Source: Pseudodesulfovibrio indicus (lineage in GTDB: Bacteria > Desulfobacterota > Desulfovibrionia > Desulfovibrionales > Desulfovibrionaceae). Taken from it: a stretch of 64,000 nucleotides of DNA. Shown piece by piece: positions 8,700 to 18,456 of this stretch. How positions within the stretch are numbered: the first letter of the stretch is position 1; the number at the start of each line of letters is the position of its first letter. A program made the translations under genes and the position numbers. The notes below the pieces were generated by a model. That model saw nothing but the letters and a program-made list of their open reading frames with translations. It did no database searches and had not been told where the DNA came from. The stretch covers positions 3,577,486 to 3,641,485 of the forward strand of contig NZ_CP014206.1 in assembly GCF_001563225.1 (NCBI RefSeq). Direction: 5' to 3'.

Positions 8700-9440
8700 G
8701 ATCAAAAGTATAGGGACAGTCTCCGCGAGAGCACCCCTTATATGGAATACCTCCGGGCCACGGGAACGGAGCCGCCGCCCCTTCGCGGTCGGCTTCTAGG
8801 CGGCCAGAACAGGGCTCGCTGCGTGCGGCTTGGCGGTACTAAGAGCGAAGGAAGAAGGGCCTTCGTAAGGCATGGCGGAGTATGAAAGCCACTGTTTGAG
8901 GCTACGCCTCAAAGACGTTCCAGGGGAGAAGCTTCGGACGGAATGGCGGGCAGGAGAGCCGCTGCTGGGGCTGCGCCCCAAAGCGCTCCAATGTACGACG
9001 GACAGGGTTGGCATTTCTCTCCTGAATGGAGCGATTCGGGTGGCGCAGCCACCCGACAGCGGCTCTTACCCCGCGCTCGCACCAGGCTTTGATTCGCCCC
9101 GTCCTGGGGCTCACCCCTTCGGGGCGTTGCGGAAAGACCGCAACGTCCAAATCCGCTGTCCTGCGGATTTGTCGAGAGTGGGTCAGCCGTGCTTTTTTAA
9201 GTGAATTGTAGGCGAGTCTTCGAGCCGTACAAGATCTTATGCCTTAGGTACTTCCGGGGGGCTTTCACCGCAGCGTGCGTCAGCTCTTAGGCCGAGCTTG
9301 CTCGGTCTTAGAGATGACGACAGCAGCGATAGCCTTCTACGTGAGGATGAAAGCCCCCCAGGGAAAATGTGCGGATGGCCCGCTCTCGGAAGGCGCCCCC
9401 CGCCCAAATATCCATTGTCATGGGGCGGGGGGACGCAGTA
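8700..9440. other. Non-coding hairpin-rich stretch
   Basis: No gene supported here. The DNA carries a run of short, mostly perfect hairpins: an 8-bp stem with TAC loop at 8895-8913, a GGGGC/GCCCC stem near 8967-8981, GGGTGGC/GCCACCC near 9038, CCCC-TTCG-GGGG type stems near 9117, GTTGCGG/CCGCAAC near 9127-9145 and AATCCGC/GCGGATT near 9150-9172. A 16-base sequence at 9211-9226 is an exact copy of 8059-8074. Open frames across it have no recognisable protein content. It ends near the promoter region of the sigma-54 activator gene. Confidence 0.6.
9211..9226. repeat. 16-bp direct repeat, copy 2
   Basis: Second exact copy of the 16-base sequence found at 8059-8074, bracketing the RHS remnant and the hairpin-rich stretch. 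Could be the scar of an insertion or recombination event, or a dispersed intergenic repeat of this genome. Confidence 0.5.
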
Positions 9441-9466
9441 CAAGGGGGTTTGGAGACGTTGTCCGC

Positions 9467-10870
<1,404 letters not shown>

Positions 10871-10887
10871 TTCCTCTTCAGGTCCTA

Positions 10888-10904
10888 TCGGAACTTTTAG
10901 TTCT
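10888..10904. promoter_or_regulatory. Candidate upstream activator site 1
   Basis: The 17-base sequence TCGGAACTTTTAGTTCT occurs here and in inverted orientation at 11015-11031. Internally it has dyad symmetry, GAAC-N5-GTTC, as expected for a dimeric Fis-type activator. It is centred about 190 bases before the -24 element of the sigma-54 promoter at 11086, a normal enhancer distance. Confidence 0.7.
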
Positions 10905-11014
10905 CGTATTTATATAACATCCATGAATACAAAATAATTTTGTCATAGAATCTGCCCAAAATCATGCGAATGATTCCCCTTTGCACCCCTTTTGAAGCCC
11001 TTTTTGTTTGAATC

Positions 11015-11031
11015 AGAACTAAAAGTTCCGA
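11015..11031. promoter_or_regulatory. Candidate upstream activator site 2
   Basis: Exact inverted copy of the 17-base sequence at 10888-10904, with the same GAAC-N5-GTTC dyad, centred about 65 bases before the -24 element. Two equal sites at these distances fit looping activation by the enhancer-binding protein encoded just upstream. Confidence 0.7.
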
Positions 11032-11085
11032 CCACACTCGGGGCACTGATGACACTTCTTTCGTAATTTCAGATAGATATGAATT

Positions 11086-11101
11086 TGGCACACTCCATGC
11101 T
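11086..11101 (+). promoter_or_regulatory. Sigma-54 (-24/-12) promoter
   Basis: TGGCACACTCCATGC: the GG at 11087-11088 and GC at 11099-11100 are separated by exactly ten bases, the invariant RpoN spacing, and the -24 box TGGCAC is consensus. A start near 11111 would give a leader of about 30 bases before the ATG at 11140. Confidence 0.85.
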
Positions 11102-11139
11102 TTCCCAGTTCCTTCAAAACCGACCGGTTGAGAGGAGCC

Positions 11140-11412
11140 ATGTCGCACGAAAAACAACATCGACCCAACACCGTCACGGTCCGGGGAATGGTCGTTCCGC
11201 AGCAGTGGGACGATCAGTACCGGGTGACCGAGGTGCTGATCGCCTGCAAGGACGAGCGGGAGATCCTCGTGGAGAACTTCAAGAGTCTCCCGAGCCTCCT
11301 TTCCCTTTCCAGGAACGAAGCGATGTTCACCGGCGTGGTCAGGAAGGAACGGGGCGTGGAGTCCATGATCGTGGAAAGCTTCACTCCCATAGAAACCAAC
11401 ATCTCAGGATAA
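11140..11412 (+). CDS. Small conserved-looking protein, unknown function
   Basis: A 90-residue cytoplasmic protein, first gene after the sigma-54 promoter, with AGAGGAG seven bases before its ATG. It opens with NTVTVRGMVVP, a phrase that recurs in altered form in the next gene (NTVTVWGLVV), and is beta-strand rich by pattern (alternating hydrophobics), suggesting a small OB-like barrel. No catalytic motif or cysteine pair is evident. I do not recognise the family. Three bases separate its stop from the next ATG. Confidence 0.7.
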   Translation: MSHEKQHRPNTVTVRGMVVPQQWDDQYRVTEVLIACKDEREILVENFKSLPSLLSLSRNEAMFTGVVRKERGVESMIVESFTPIETNISG

Positions 11413-11415
11413 CCC

Positions 11416-11766
11416 ATGGTTAAAAAACTGATTCCCCTGTTGCTGGCACTGATTCTCGTCACCCCCGCCCTGCCCGGCCCGGCCGCGGCCCAGCAGGGAA
11501 ACACGGTCACCGTCTGGGGGCTGGTGGTAAACACCGACTTCGGGCTGGTCATCAAGGACGGCAACACCGACTATCTGTTGCTCGGCGTCACTGACGACGC
11601 CCTGGCGGGCAAGACCTGCGAAGTCGTCGGTACGGCCACCAACACCCTGGGCATCGACGCCATCGACGTCCTGTCCATCGAGGTCATCAGCGACACTTCG
11701 TCGATGAACTATTCCATGAACCTCGTCCCGGACGGCCGAACCGCCCGAACCGTCGCCCGCTGCTGA
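11416..11766 (+). CDS. Small exported protein, unknown function
   Basis: A 116-residue protein with a clear signal peptide (MVKKLIPLLLALILV, cleavage probably after PAAAQ near residue 26). The mature part begins NTVTVWGLVVNTDFGLVIK and reads as short beta strands, resembling a cleaved, periplasmic relative of the preceding protein. It ends in a basic, low-complexity tail. No enzymatic motif. Third-base composition matches the neighbours. Part of the sigma-54 operon. Confidence 0.7.
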   Translation: MVKKLIPLLLALILVTPALPGPAAAQQGNTVTVWGLVVNTDFGLVIKDGNTDYLLLGVTDDALAGKTCEVVGTATNTLGIDAIDVLSIEVISDTSSMNYSMNLVPDGRTARTVARC

Positions 11767-11783
11767 CGACCCCGGACACCATT

Positions 11784-12347
11784 ATGGACACCACCACCAG
11801 AGAAGAAGAACCCCGCGAGGAGATGTGGGAAGTCCGCATCTCCGCCGGCATCTCCCCGGACGACGTGGAGACCATCCTGAACATGGCCGGCTCCAGCGGC
11901 CTGTTCTCCGCCGACGCCATGATGTCCGCCGAGGACATGGCCTGGGACTGCGCCTACGGCAACGGCGAGGAGATGCAGACGTTCCTGCTGGCCCGCATAG
12001 ACCAGGAGGGCGCGGACCGGATCATCGGCTTTGTCTGCTACGGCCCGATCCGGCACTGGCCGGGAGACCACGAGCTCTACGGCATCACCGTGGACCCGGA
12101 ATTCCGCAGGCTGGGTATCGGCTCGGCCCTGGTGGCGGAGATGATCCGACGGGTCGCCGAGGAAAAGGGAAAGCGAATTTTTCTCGAAACCGGGGCCGGG
12201 CGGGCCTTTGAAAACGCCCGTCTCTTTTACGAGGCCAACGACTTCTCGCAGCAGCAGCGCTTCTGCAAGCAGTTCATCCCCATGGAGGGCGGATTGGTCT
12301 ACCGGTTCAACATCGACGCCGAAGAGGCGGACAATCAGTATCAATAG
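11784..12347 (+). CDS. GNAT-family N-acetyltransferase
   Basis: A 187-residue GCN5-related acetyltransferase. The core reads ADRIIGFVCYGPI, then ELYGITVDPEFRRLGIGSALV with the acetyl-CoA loop RRLGIG, and ENARLFYEANDF, the C-terminal helix and strand of the fold. The substrate is unknown. An acidic N-terminal extension of about 12 residues precedes the fold. It lies in the sigma-54 operon 17 bases after the exported protein; the neighbouring SET-domain gene raises the possibility that the operon encodes protein or small-molecule modification functions. Confidence 0.85.
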   Translation: MDTTTREEEPREEMWEVRISAGISPDDVETILNMAGSSGLFSADAMMSAEDMAWDCAYGNGEEMQTFLLARIDQEGADRIIGFVCYGPIRHWPGDHELYGITVDPEFRRLGIGSALVAEMIRRVAEEKGKRIFLETGAGRAFENARLFYEANDFSQQQRFCKQFIPMEGGLVYRFNIDAEEADNQYQ

Positions 12348-12362
12348 GTGCAGGAGGAAGAC

Positions 12363-12635
12363 ATGGCTGCTGACGTTTACGAAGATTCCCTGTTCGGGCA
12401 GATACTTCCCCTGGATTGGGACAACGATACCGTGTCCGGCGTCGTGCTGCTCGTGGACGGAGAGGAGGAATTCATCGTCGAGCCCGATGAAAACGGCGAG
12501 AGCCTGATCGAGTACATCGACCGGTGGGTCACCGCCGAGGGCATCGTCGTGGAGAACGAGGACGAACTGCGCATCAAGGTGCGCAACTACACCCTCGAAG
12601 ACGAGATCGACTACGATACCGACGAGGACTGGTAG
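12363..12635 (+). CDS. Small acidic protein, unknown function
   Basis: A 90-residue, strongly acidic protein with AGGAGGAAG just before ATG 12363; a GTG 15 bases earlier would overlap that ribosome site and was rejected. The segment TVSGVVLLVDGEEEFIV followed by VTAEGIVVENEDELRIKV has the alternating pattern of a small beta barrel, loosely like the first two proteins of the operon. No known motif. A short 7-bp hairpin (12634-12649) overlaps its stop codon. Confidence 0.7.
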   Translation: MAADVYEDSLFGQILPLDWDNDTVSGVVLLVDGEEEFIVEPDENGESLIEYIDRWVTAEGIVVENEDELRIKVRNYTLEDEIDYDTDEDW

Positions 12636-12693
12636 CGCCTCCAGGCGCTTCAGTCCCGCCAATGCCCCGCCCCGCGGGGAGCGGTAAACCGTC

Positions 12694-13335
12694 ATGATGC
12701 ACCCCAAGACCGAAGCGCGCTACGTCAACCCCGCCATGGGATACGGGGCCTTTGCCACGGCGGATATTCCCAGGGGGACCGTGGTCTACGTCCGGGACGC
12801 GCTGGACCTGGCCTTTGCCGGGCGCGCCGCCAACCGGATCGTCCCGTCAAACGCCTGGGGCAAACCCATGGCCGCCGACGAGAACGGGGTGCGCTTCCTC
12901 GGCCGCGACAATGCGCGCTACGTCAACCACCGTTGCGATTGCAACACCATGGCCACGGCGTACGGATTCGCCGTGGCCGTCCGCGATATCTGGAAGGGGC
13001 AGGAGATCAGCGAGGAATACGGCCTGTACGACCTGGGGCGCGAAATCCCCCTGGCCTGCGGCTGCACGCGCTGCCGGGGCCGGCTTCGGCCGGACGACCT
13101 GGACCGCTACGGCGACCTCTGGGACGAGGCCATCCGCGAAGCGCTGTCCAAGGGCGCCGACGTGCCCCAGCCGCTGCTCCCCCACATGGACCCCGTCACC
13201 AGGCAACGGCTGCGGGCCTTTCTGAGCGGTACGCAGCCCTACGTCTCGGTGCGCTCCCTGCGCCGCGACCGGCCCATGGACGCGTCTTCGGTCCTCCCCG
13301 GCAACCCCAAGCCCGTCGCCGGACTGCACGGCTGA
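12694..13335 (+). CDS. SET-domain protein (putative lysine methyltransferase)
   Basis: A 213-residue protein with the SET methyltransferase signature: GYGAFATADIPRGTVVY near residue 16, RYVNHRCDCNT near 90 (the NHxC cofactor-binding motif), EISEEYGLYD near 108, and a post-SET-like CGCTRCRG cluster near 122 that may bind zinc. The family uses S-adenosylmethionine to methylate lysines in proteins. About 60 residues of unrelated sequence follow the post-SET motif. It lies 58 bases after the small acidic protein in the same direction, so it may belong to the sigma-54 operon, though a hairpin lies between. Bacterial targets cannot be predicted. Confidence 0.82.
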   Translation: MMHPKTEARYVNPAMGYGAFATADIPRGTVVYVRDALDLAFAGRAANRIVPSNAWGKPMAADENGVRFLGRDNARYVNHRCDCNTMATAYGFAVAVRDIWKGQEISEEYGLYDLGREIPLACGCTRCRGRLRPDDLDRYGDLWDEAIREALSKGADVPQPLLPHMDPVTRQRLRAFLSGTQPYVSVRSLRRDRPMDASSVLPGNPKPVAGLHG

Positions 13336-13421
13336 ACGGCAAGGGCGGCGCGCCGGTCTTTGCACGGACCGCGTTCCGCCTCAGGGCATCCGCCCTGCAC
13401 GGATGAAGGAAGGGGGAGATC

Positions 13422-14534
13422 ATGGGCATCATTCGTCTGCTTCTCGCGTTCGCGGTCTTCAACTCGCATTTCCCCACCCTGGAGGGCGCACCCATCGTCA
13501 ACGGCCATGAGGCCGTGCTGACGTTCTTCGCCATCTCCGGCTTCTACATGGCCCTGATCCTGGACCGCTCCTACCGCACGGCCCGCGACTTCTACCTGAG
13601 CCGGTTCCTGACCCTGTATCCCATATACGTCCTGGCCCTGGCCGTCAGCCTCGGCCTGCTGACCAGCCTGGACGTGCACTCAATGACCAACCGGGCGACG
13701 CTCAAGGGTATCCTGTCCGACCCGGCCGCGTTCCTGGTCATGGCCTGGACCTCGGCCACCACCTTCGGCCAGGAGCTGCTCTTCAGCCTTGCCCGCGCCC
13801 CGGAGGGCGGGTTGCAGTTCGTGACCTCCAGCCGCACGGCCCTGTGGTCCGACGCTCCGCTCATCCAGGGCTGGTCCCTGTCCCTGGAGCTGACCTTCTA
13901 CGCCCTGGCGCCGTTCATGGTCCGGATGCGCACCCGCACGGTGGCCGCCCTGGGGCTGGCCAGCCTGGCCCTGAAGATCGGGATCATGCTCTCCCCGGTG
14001 GCCGAGGTGGCCTTCTACAAGCGGTTCTTCCCCTTGGAATTCTGGCTGTTCTGCGGCGGCGTCCTGGCCTACCGGGTCCACCGCAGGCTGTCGCCGGACC
14101 CGCATCTCCTGGACTATTTCCTGTTCATCCTGCTCGTCGGGCTGATCTTCACCGCCGATGCGGTGGACAAGGCGTGGCAGCCCTTTTTTCTGCCCGGAGC
14201 CACCCTGTGCGTACTTCCGCTTGTCTTTCGGGCCTTCAAACGGTTAGACTTCGACCGGCTCACGGGCAAGGTCAGCTACCCGTTCTACCTACTGCATTAC
14301 TCCGTAATCGCCCTGTTCGAAGCCTATGAGGATGCGCCTGAGGGATGGCACATCCTGATCGCGGGGCTGGCGGCTGCCCTGGCGGTCCACTTCCTGTTCA
14401 ACTCGGGCATCGAGACCCTGAAAACAAAACTGCGCCGGCGCCACGCGCCGCTCGCCCCGGTCGGGGAGGCTGTCCTTCAGCCCGTTCCCCATCCCCGGCG
14501 GCTCACCAGGCGCATGCTCTCCCAGAGGAGTTAA
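13422..14534 (+). CDS. Acyltransferase family 3 membrane protein (OafA-like)
   Basis: A 370-residue integral membrane O-acyltransferase with about ten hydrophobic segments. The family motif RFLTLYPIYVLAL (R-x10-H/F region), the HEAVLTFFAISGFYMALIL start and YPFYLLHYSVIALF near residue 290 are typical. Such enzymes acylate sugars of O-antigen, exopolysaccharide or membrane glycolipids. Start ATG 13422 has GGGGGAG upstream. Its TAA touches the ATG of the potA-like gene, so it is probably co-transcribed with the polyamine transporter although no functional link is obvious. The substrate is unknown. Confidence 0.85.
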   Translation: MGIIRLLLAFAVFNSHFPTLEGAPIVNGHEAVLTFFAISGFYMALILDRSYRTARDFYLSRFLTLYPIYVLALAVSLGLLTSLDVHSMTNRATLKGILSDPAAFLVMAWTSATTFGQELLFSLARAPEGGLQFVTSSRTALWSDAPLIQGWSLSLELTFYALAPFMVRMRTRTVAALGLASLALKIGIMLSPVAEVAFYKRFFPLEFWLFCGGVLAYRVHRRLSPDPHLLDYFLFILLVGLIFTADAVDKAWQPFFLPGATLCVLPLVFRAFKRLDFDRLTGKVSYPFYLLHYSVIALFEAYEDAPEGWHILIAGLAAALAVHFLFNSGIETLKTKLRRRHAPLAPVGEAVLQPVPHPRRLTRRMLSQRS

Positions 14535-15653
14535 ATGGCACAACCTGTCGTCACCATAGACAACGTCACCAAGACCTTCGACGGAGAGTATGCCGTCGAA
14601 AATTTCTCCCTGGCCATCGAGGACGGGGAGTTCATCACCCTGCTCGGCCCGTCCGGCTGCGGCAAGACCACGATCCTGCGCATCCTCGGCGGGTTCGAGG
14701 ACTGCGACCTGGGCACGGTCATGATCGACGGGCGCACGGTGACCGGGGTTCCCCCGGAATCCAGGGCCGTGAACACCGTGTTCCAGAGTTACGCCCTGTT
14801 CCCGCACATGAACGTCTTCGACAACGTGGCCTTCGGCCTGCGCATCGCGGGCAAGTCCGAGGCCGAGACCGAGCGCACCGTGCACGAAGCCCTCAAGCTG
14901 GTGCGCCTGGAGAACATGGGCTCCCGCAGGCCCAAGGAGCTCTCCGGCGGACAGCAGCAGCGAGTGGCCATCGCCCGCGCCATCGTCAACAAGCCCCGTG
15001 TGCTGCTCCTGGACGAGCCGCTGTCCGCCCTGGACTACCGGCTGCGCAAGCAGATGCAGAAGGAGCTGAAGGAACTCCAGCAGACCCTGGGGATCACCTT
15101 TGTCCTGGTCACCCACGACCAGGAGGAGGCGTTCACCATGTCCGACCGCGTGGTGGTCATGAACGACGGCCGCATCGAGCAGGTCGGCTCCCCGCGCGAA
15201 ATCTACGAGGAACCGGCCAACCTGTACGTGGCCCGCTTCGTGGGCGAGATCAACGTCCTGGACGGGACCATCACCGGCCACCGGGGCCAGAGCTACATGG
15301 CCGACGTGGAGGGCGCGTCCGTGCTGGTCAAGGCGCGGCGGGAGTTCACCCCCGGAGACCGCGTCCACGTCCTGCTCCGGCCCGAGGACTTCCGCGTGGA
15401 GGTCATGAAGGATCTGGAGGAGTCCCCGGACCTGGCCGACAAGTTCGCCAAGGCGCTGCTCACGGGCAGCGTGGACCGCACCTATTACCGGGGGGCCACC
15501 TACGACGTGGACATCACCCTGGACGACGGCAAGCACATCCTGGTCACCGAATTTTTCGACGAGGACAGCGAGACCCTCTACTTCCATGCCGGCGACCGCG
15601 TGGCCGTGGGCTGGTTCGAAGGCTGGGAGGTGGTCCTGCCCTATGAGGGATAA
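14535..15653 (+). CDS. potA: Spermidine/putrescine ABC transporter ATP-binding protein
   Basis: A 372-residue ABC ATPase: Walker A GPSGCGKTT near residue 38, signature LSGGQQQRVAIARA near 136, Walker B VLLLDEPLSALD near 156 and the switch histidine in LVTHDQEEAF. The C-terminal 130 residues form a TOBE-type regulatory domain as in PotA/CysA. It energises import of polyamines through the two permeases that follow. Starts directly at the previous stop and overlaps the next gene by 11 bases. PotA rather than another Fe/sulfate-type importer is chosen because the four-gene order potABCD and the PotD sequence agree. Confidence 0.9.
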   Translation: MAQPVVTIDNVTKTFDGEYAVENFSLAIEDGEFITLLGPSGCGKTTILRILGGFEDCDLGTVMIDGRTVTGVPPESRAVNTVFQSYALFPHMNVFDNVAFGLRIAGKSEAETERTVHEALKLVRLENMGSRRPKELSGGQQQRVAIARAIVNKPRVLLLDEPLSALDYRLRKQMQKELKELQQTLGITFVLVTHDQEEAFTMSDRVVVMNDGRIEQVGSPREIYEEPANLYVARFVGEINVLDGTITGHRGQSYMADVEGASVLVKARREFTPGDRVHVLLRPEDFRVEVMKDLEESPDLADKFAKALLTGSVDRTYYRGATYDVDITLDDGKHILVTEFFDEDSETLYFHAGDRVAVGWFEGWEVVLPYEG

Positions 15654-16497
15654 CAACCTGTTCAAGCGGCTGGTCATCGGCGGCGTGCTCGGATGGATGG
15701 TCCTGTTCGGGGCCGTCCCCTCGCTCATGCTCCTGGGGGTCAGCTTTCTCAAGCGCCACCCCGACAACCTCATCGAACCGGTGTTCTCCCTCGGCAGCTA
15801 CCTGGAGCTGCTGGAGCCCGCCCTGGGGTCCATGCTCATCCAGTCCATGCTCATGGCGGCCACGGCCACCCTGCTCTGCCTGGTCATCGGCTATCCCTTC
15901 GCCTACATCGTGGCCCGCGCGGGCAAGCGGTACACCAAGACCCTGCTCCTGCTGGTCATGATCCCGTTCTGGACCAACACGCTCATCAGGACCTACGCCC
16001 TGGTTGCCGTGCTCAAGGCGGACGGCGTCATCAACCGCCTGCTCCTGTTCCTGGGGGTCGTGGACGCGCCCATCAAGCTCATGTACACCCAGACCGCGGT
16101 GTTCATCGGCCTGATCTACACCCTGCTGCCGTTCATGATCCTGCCCCTCTACGCCGCGGTGGAGAAGCTCGACCTGCGGCTGCTGGAGGCGTCCCGCGAC
16201 CTGGGCGCGAGCCGCTGGAACACCTTCCGCAAGATCACCATCCCGCTGACCATGCCGGGCATCGTGTCCGGCTGCATGCTGGTCTTCCTGCCCGCGCTGG
16301 GCATGTTCTACATCCCGGACATCCTGGGCGGGGCCAAGACCATGCTCCTCGGCAACTATATCCGCGACCAGTTCCTGGTCTCCCGCAACATCCCGCTGGG
16401 CGCGGCCGCGTCCATCGCCATGACCGTGATCATGGGCGTCATGCTCTTCCTCTATTACCGAAGCGTGCGACGGGCCGGAAGGAAGGTGCGGATATGA
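15643..16497 (+). CDS. potB: Spermidine/putrescine ABC transporter permease
   Basis: A 284-residue inner-membrane permease with six predicted membrane segments and the ABC coupling loop EASRDLGASRWNTFRKITIPL near residue 185 (EAA motif). The start ATG 15643 lies within the end of potA, 11 bases before its stop, so translation is coupled. Pairs with the downstream PotC-type permease. Confidence 0.9.
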   Translation: MRDNNLFKRLVIGGVLGWMVLFGAVPSLMLLGVSFLKRHPDNLIEPVFSLGSYLELLEPALGSMLIQSMLMAATATLLCLVIGYPFAYIVARAGKRYTKTLLLLVMIPFWTNTLIRTYALVAVLKADGVINRLLLFLGVVDAPIKLMYTQTAVFIGLIYTLLPFMILPLYAAVEKLDLRLLEASRDLGASRWNTFRKITIPLTMPGIVSGCMLVFLPALGMFYIPDILGGAKTMLLGNYIRDQFLVSRNIPLGAAASIAMTVIMGVMLFLYYRSVRRAGRKVRI

Positions 16498-17261
16498 ACC
16501 GGATCGTCAAGGCGGCCTATGCCGCGCTGGTCTTCGCCTTCCTGTACCTGCCCCTGGTGGTCATCGCGGTCTATTCCTTCAACGCCTCCAAGTACTCCCT
16601 GGCCTGGAAGGGGTTCACCCTGCAGTGGTACGGCAAGCTCATCGGCAACGCCACCCTGCTGGACGCGGCCCTGCGCTCCATGACCATAGCCGTGGTCTCG
16701 GCCACCGTGGCCCTGGCCCTGGGCACCCTGGCCGCGTTCATGCTCCACCAGTACCGGTTCAAGGGGCGCAAGGCGGTCTTCGGCGGGCTGTTCGTGATGA
16801 TGATGTCCCCGGACATCGTCATCGGCATCTCGCTGCTGGTCCTGTTCCTGGGTGCGGGGCTTGCGCTCGGGTTCTGGACCCTGCTCATGGGCCACGTCAC
16901 CCTGTGCATGCCGTTCGCGGCGGCCACGGTCTATTCACGATTCGAGGGGTTCGACCCCACGGTGGTCGAGGCCGCCCGCGACCTGGGGGCCACCGAGTAC
17001 CAGGTCTTCCGGCGCATCGTCCTGCCCATGGCCGCCCCCGGCCTGGTGGCGGCCTGGCTGCTCAGCTTCACCCTGTCGCTCGACGACGTCATCGTCAGTT
17101 TTTTCACCACAGGGCCGACCTACGAGGTCCTGCCCCTGCGGATCTATTCAATGGTTCGTCTCGGCATCAAGCCGGACGTGAACGCACTCAGCGTGGTGAT
17201 GATCGCCATAACCGTAACCGCCGTTGTCCTGTCCCGGCGTTTGCTCAAGGAGAAATCATGA
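16494..17261 (+). CDS. potC: Spermidine/putrescine ABC transporter permease
   Basis: A 255-residue permease, partner of the preceding one. It has the EAA loop EAARDLGATEYQVFRRI near residue 160 and six hydrophobic segments, beginning with AAYAALVFAFLYLPLVVIAV. Its ATG overlaps the potB stop by four bases and its own stop overlaps the potD start, giving a fully coupled operon. Confidence 0.9.
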   Translation: MNRIVKAAYAALVFAFLYLPLVVIAVYSFNASKYSLAWKGFTLQWYGKLIGNATLLDAALRSMTIAVVSATVALALGTLAAFMLHQYRFKGRKAVFGGLFVMMMSPDIVIGISLLVLFLGAGLALGFWTLLMGHVTLCMPFAAATVYSRFEGFDPTVVEAARDLGATEYQVFRRIVLPMAAPGLVAAWLLSFTLSLDDVIVSFFTTGPTYEVLPLRIYSMVRLGIKPDVNALSVVMIAITVTAVVLSRRLLKEKS

Positions 17262-18289
17262 AAAAAACCGTGCTCGCCATCATCCTGACCCTGCTCTGTT
17301 CCGTTCCGGCCTTTGCCGGCGGAGGGGAGCTGTATCTCTACATCTGGTCCGAATACATCCCGGACGAGGTGGTGGAGAACTTCACCAAGGAGACCGGCAT
17401 CAAGGTCAACATTTCCAACTACGACAGCAACGAGGCCATGTACGCCAAGATCAAGCTGGCGGGCGAGGGATACGACCTGATCGTCCCCTCCTCGGACTAC
17501 GTGGGCCTCATGCGCCGCCAGGACATGCTCCTGCCGCTGGACAAGTCCAAGCTGACCAACTTCGCCAACCTGGCCAAGAAGTTCACGGACCAGCCCTTTG
17601 ACCCGGACAACACCTTCTCCGTGCCCTACATGTGGGGCTCCACGGCCATCGCCGTGAACACCGCCACCGAAGAGGGCAAGGCGGTGACCTCCTTCGAGGA
17701 CCTTTGGAACCCGGCGCTCAAGGGCCATCTGCTGCTGCCCAACGACGTGCGCGAGGTCTTCACCATCGCGCTCAAGACCCTGGGCTACTCCCTGAACGAC
17801 ACCGACCCGGCGCACCTGGAGCAGGCCTTTGAAAAGCTCAAGAGCCTGATCCCGGCCGTGCGCGTCTTCGACTCGGACTCCCCCAAGCAGGCCCTGCTCT
17901 CCGGCGAGGTCTCCGTGGGCGTGGTCTGGAACGGCGAGGCCTTCGTGGCCAACCAGGAGAACCCGGAGATCAAATACATCTATCCCGCCGAGGGCTACTC
18001 CCTGTGGCTGGACTCCCTGTGCATCCCCAAGGGCGCCAAGAACCTGGATGAGGCCCACGCCTTCCTGAACTACCTGCTGCGCCCTGACGTGGCCGCCGCC
18101 ATCTCCACCGAGATGGGCTACTCCACTCCCAACGCCAAGGCCTCCGAGTTCATCCCCGAGGACGTGCGCACCAACGACATCGTCTACCCCTCCGAGGCCA
18201 TCGCCGCCCGCGGCGAGTTCCTGGACGACATCGGCGAGGCCATGAACACGTACGAGGAATACTGGGTCAGGCTCAAGGGCGCCGAATAG
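17258..18289 (+). CDS. potD: Spermidine/putrescine-binding periplasmic protein
   Basis: A 343-residue periplasmic receptor with signal peptide MKKTVLAIILTLLCSVPAFA. The mature protein starts LYLYIWSEYIPDEVVENF, the classic PotD/PotF opening, with YDLIVPSSDYVGLM and VPYMWGSTAIAVN further on. It delivers polyamine to the PotBC channel. AAGGAGAAATC precedes the ATG. A strong T-tailed terminator lies about 25 bases after the stop, closing the operon. Confidence 0.92.
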   Translation: MKKTVLAIILTLLCSVPAFAGGGELYLYIWSEYIPDEVVENFTKETGIKVNISNYDSNEAMYAKIKLAGEGYDLIVPSSDYVGLMRRQDMLLPLDKSKLTNFANLAKKFTDQPFDPDNTFSVPYMWGSTAIAVNTATEEGKAVTSFEDLWNPALKGHLLLPNDVREVFTIALKTLGYSLNDTDPAHLEQAFEKLKSLIPAVRVFDSDSPKQALLSGEVSVGVVWNGEAFVANQENPEIKYIYPAEGYSLWLDSLCIPKGAKNLDEAHAFLNYLLRPDVAAAISTEMGYSTPNAKASEFIPEDVRTNDIVYPSEAIAARGEFLDDIGEAMNTYEEYWVRLKGAE

Positions 18290-18312
18290 CCCCTTTCCAG
18301 ACCGCATCCCCG

Positions 18313-18341
18313 AGGCCGGACACCTGTCCGGCCTTTTTTTT
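18313..18341 (+). terminator. Intrinsic terminator after potD
   Basis: Perfect 10-bp GC-rich stem AGGCCGGACA/TGTCCGGCCT with a two-base loop, followed by a run of eight T. Ends the acyltransferase-potABCD operon. Confidence 0.9.
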
Positions 18342-18379
18342 CGCCCCCGCCGACCCGTCCCCTCTTTTCGCAACATATT

Positions 18380-18391
18380 AAACGAACGTTT
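18380..18391. promoter_or_regulatory. Candidate TetR operator
   Basis: AAACGAACGTTT, a perfect palindrome (AAACG-AA-CGTTT), lies about 65 bases before the TetR-type regulator gene and follows an AT-rich box (CATATTA) suited to a promoter. Such a site in front of a tetR-efflux operon suggests autorepression. Confidence 0.6.
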
Positions 18392-18456
18392 GACAAACAA
18401 CCAGTGCGGGCGTACCAAACCCTCACGAAGGAACAACGTCTTCCCATGGAGGGTTC

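Noticed and set aside
8890-9180. CRISPR array or tRNA cluster
   Set aside because: The hairpins differ from one another in sequence and spacing, and none folds as a cloverleaf.
12634-12649. Terminator between the small acidic protein and the SET gene
   Set aside because: Only a 7-bp stem without T tract, overlapping a stop codon; too weak to split the operon with confidence.
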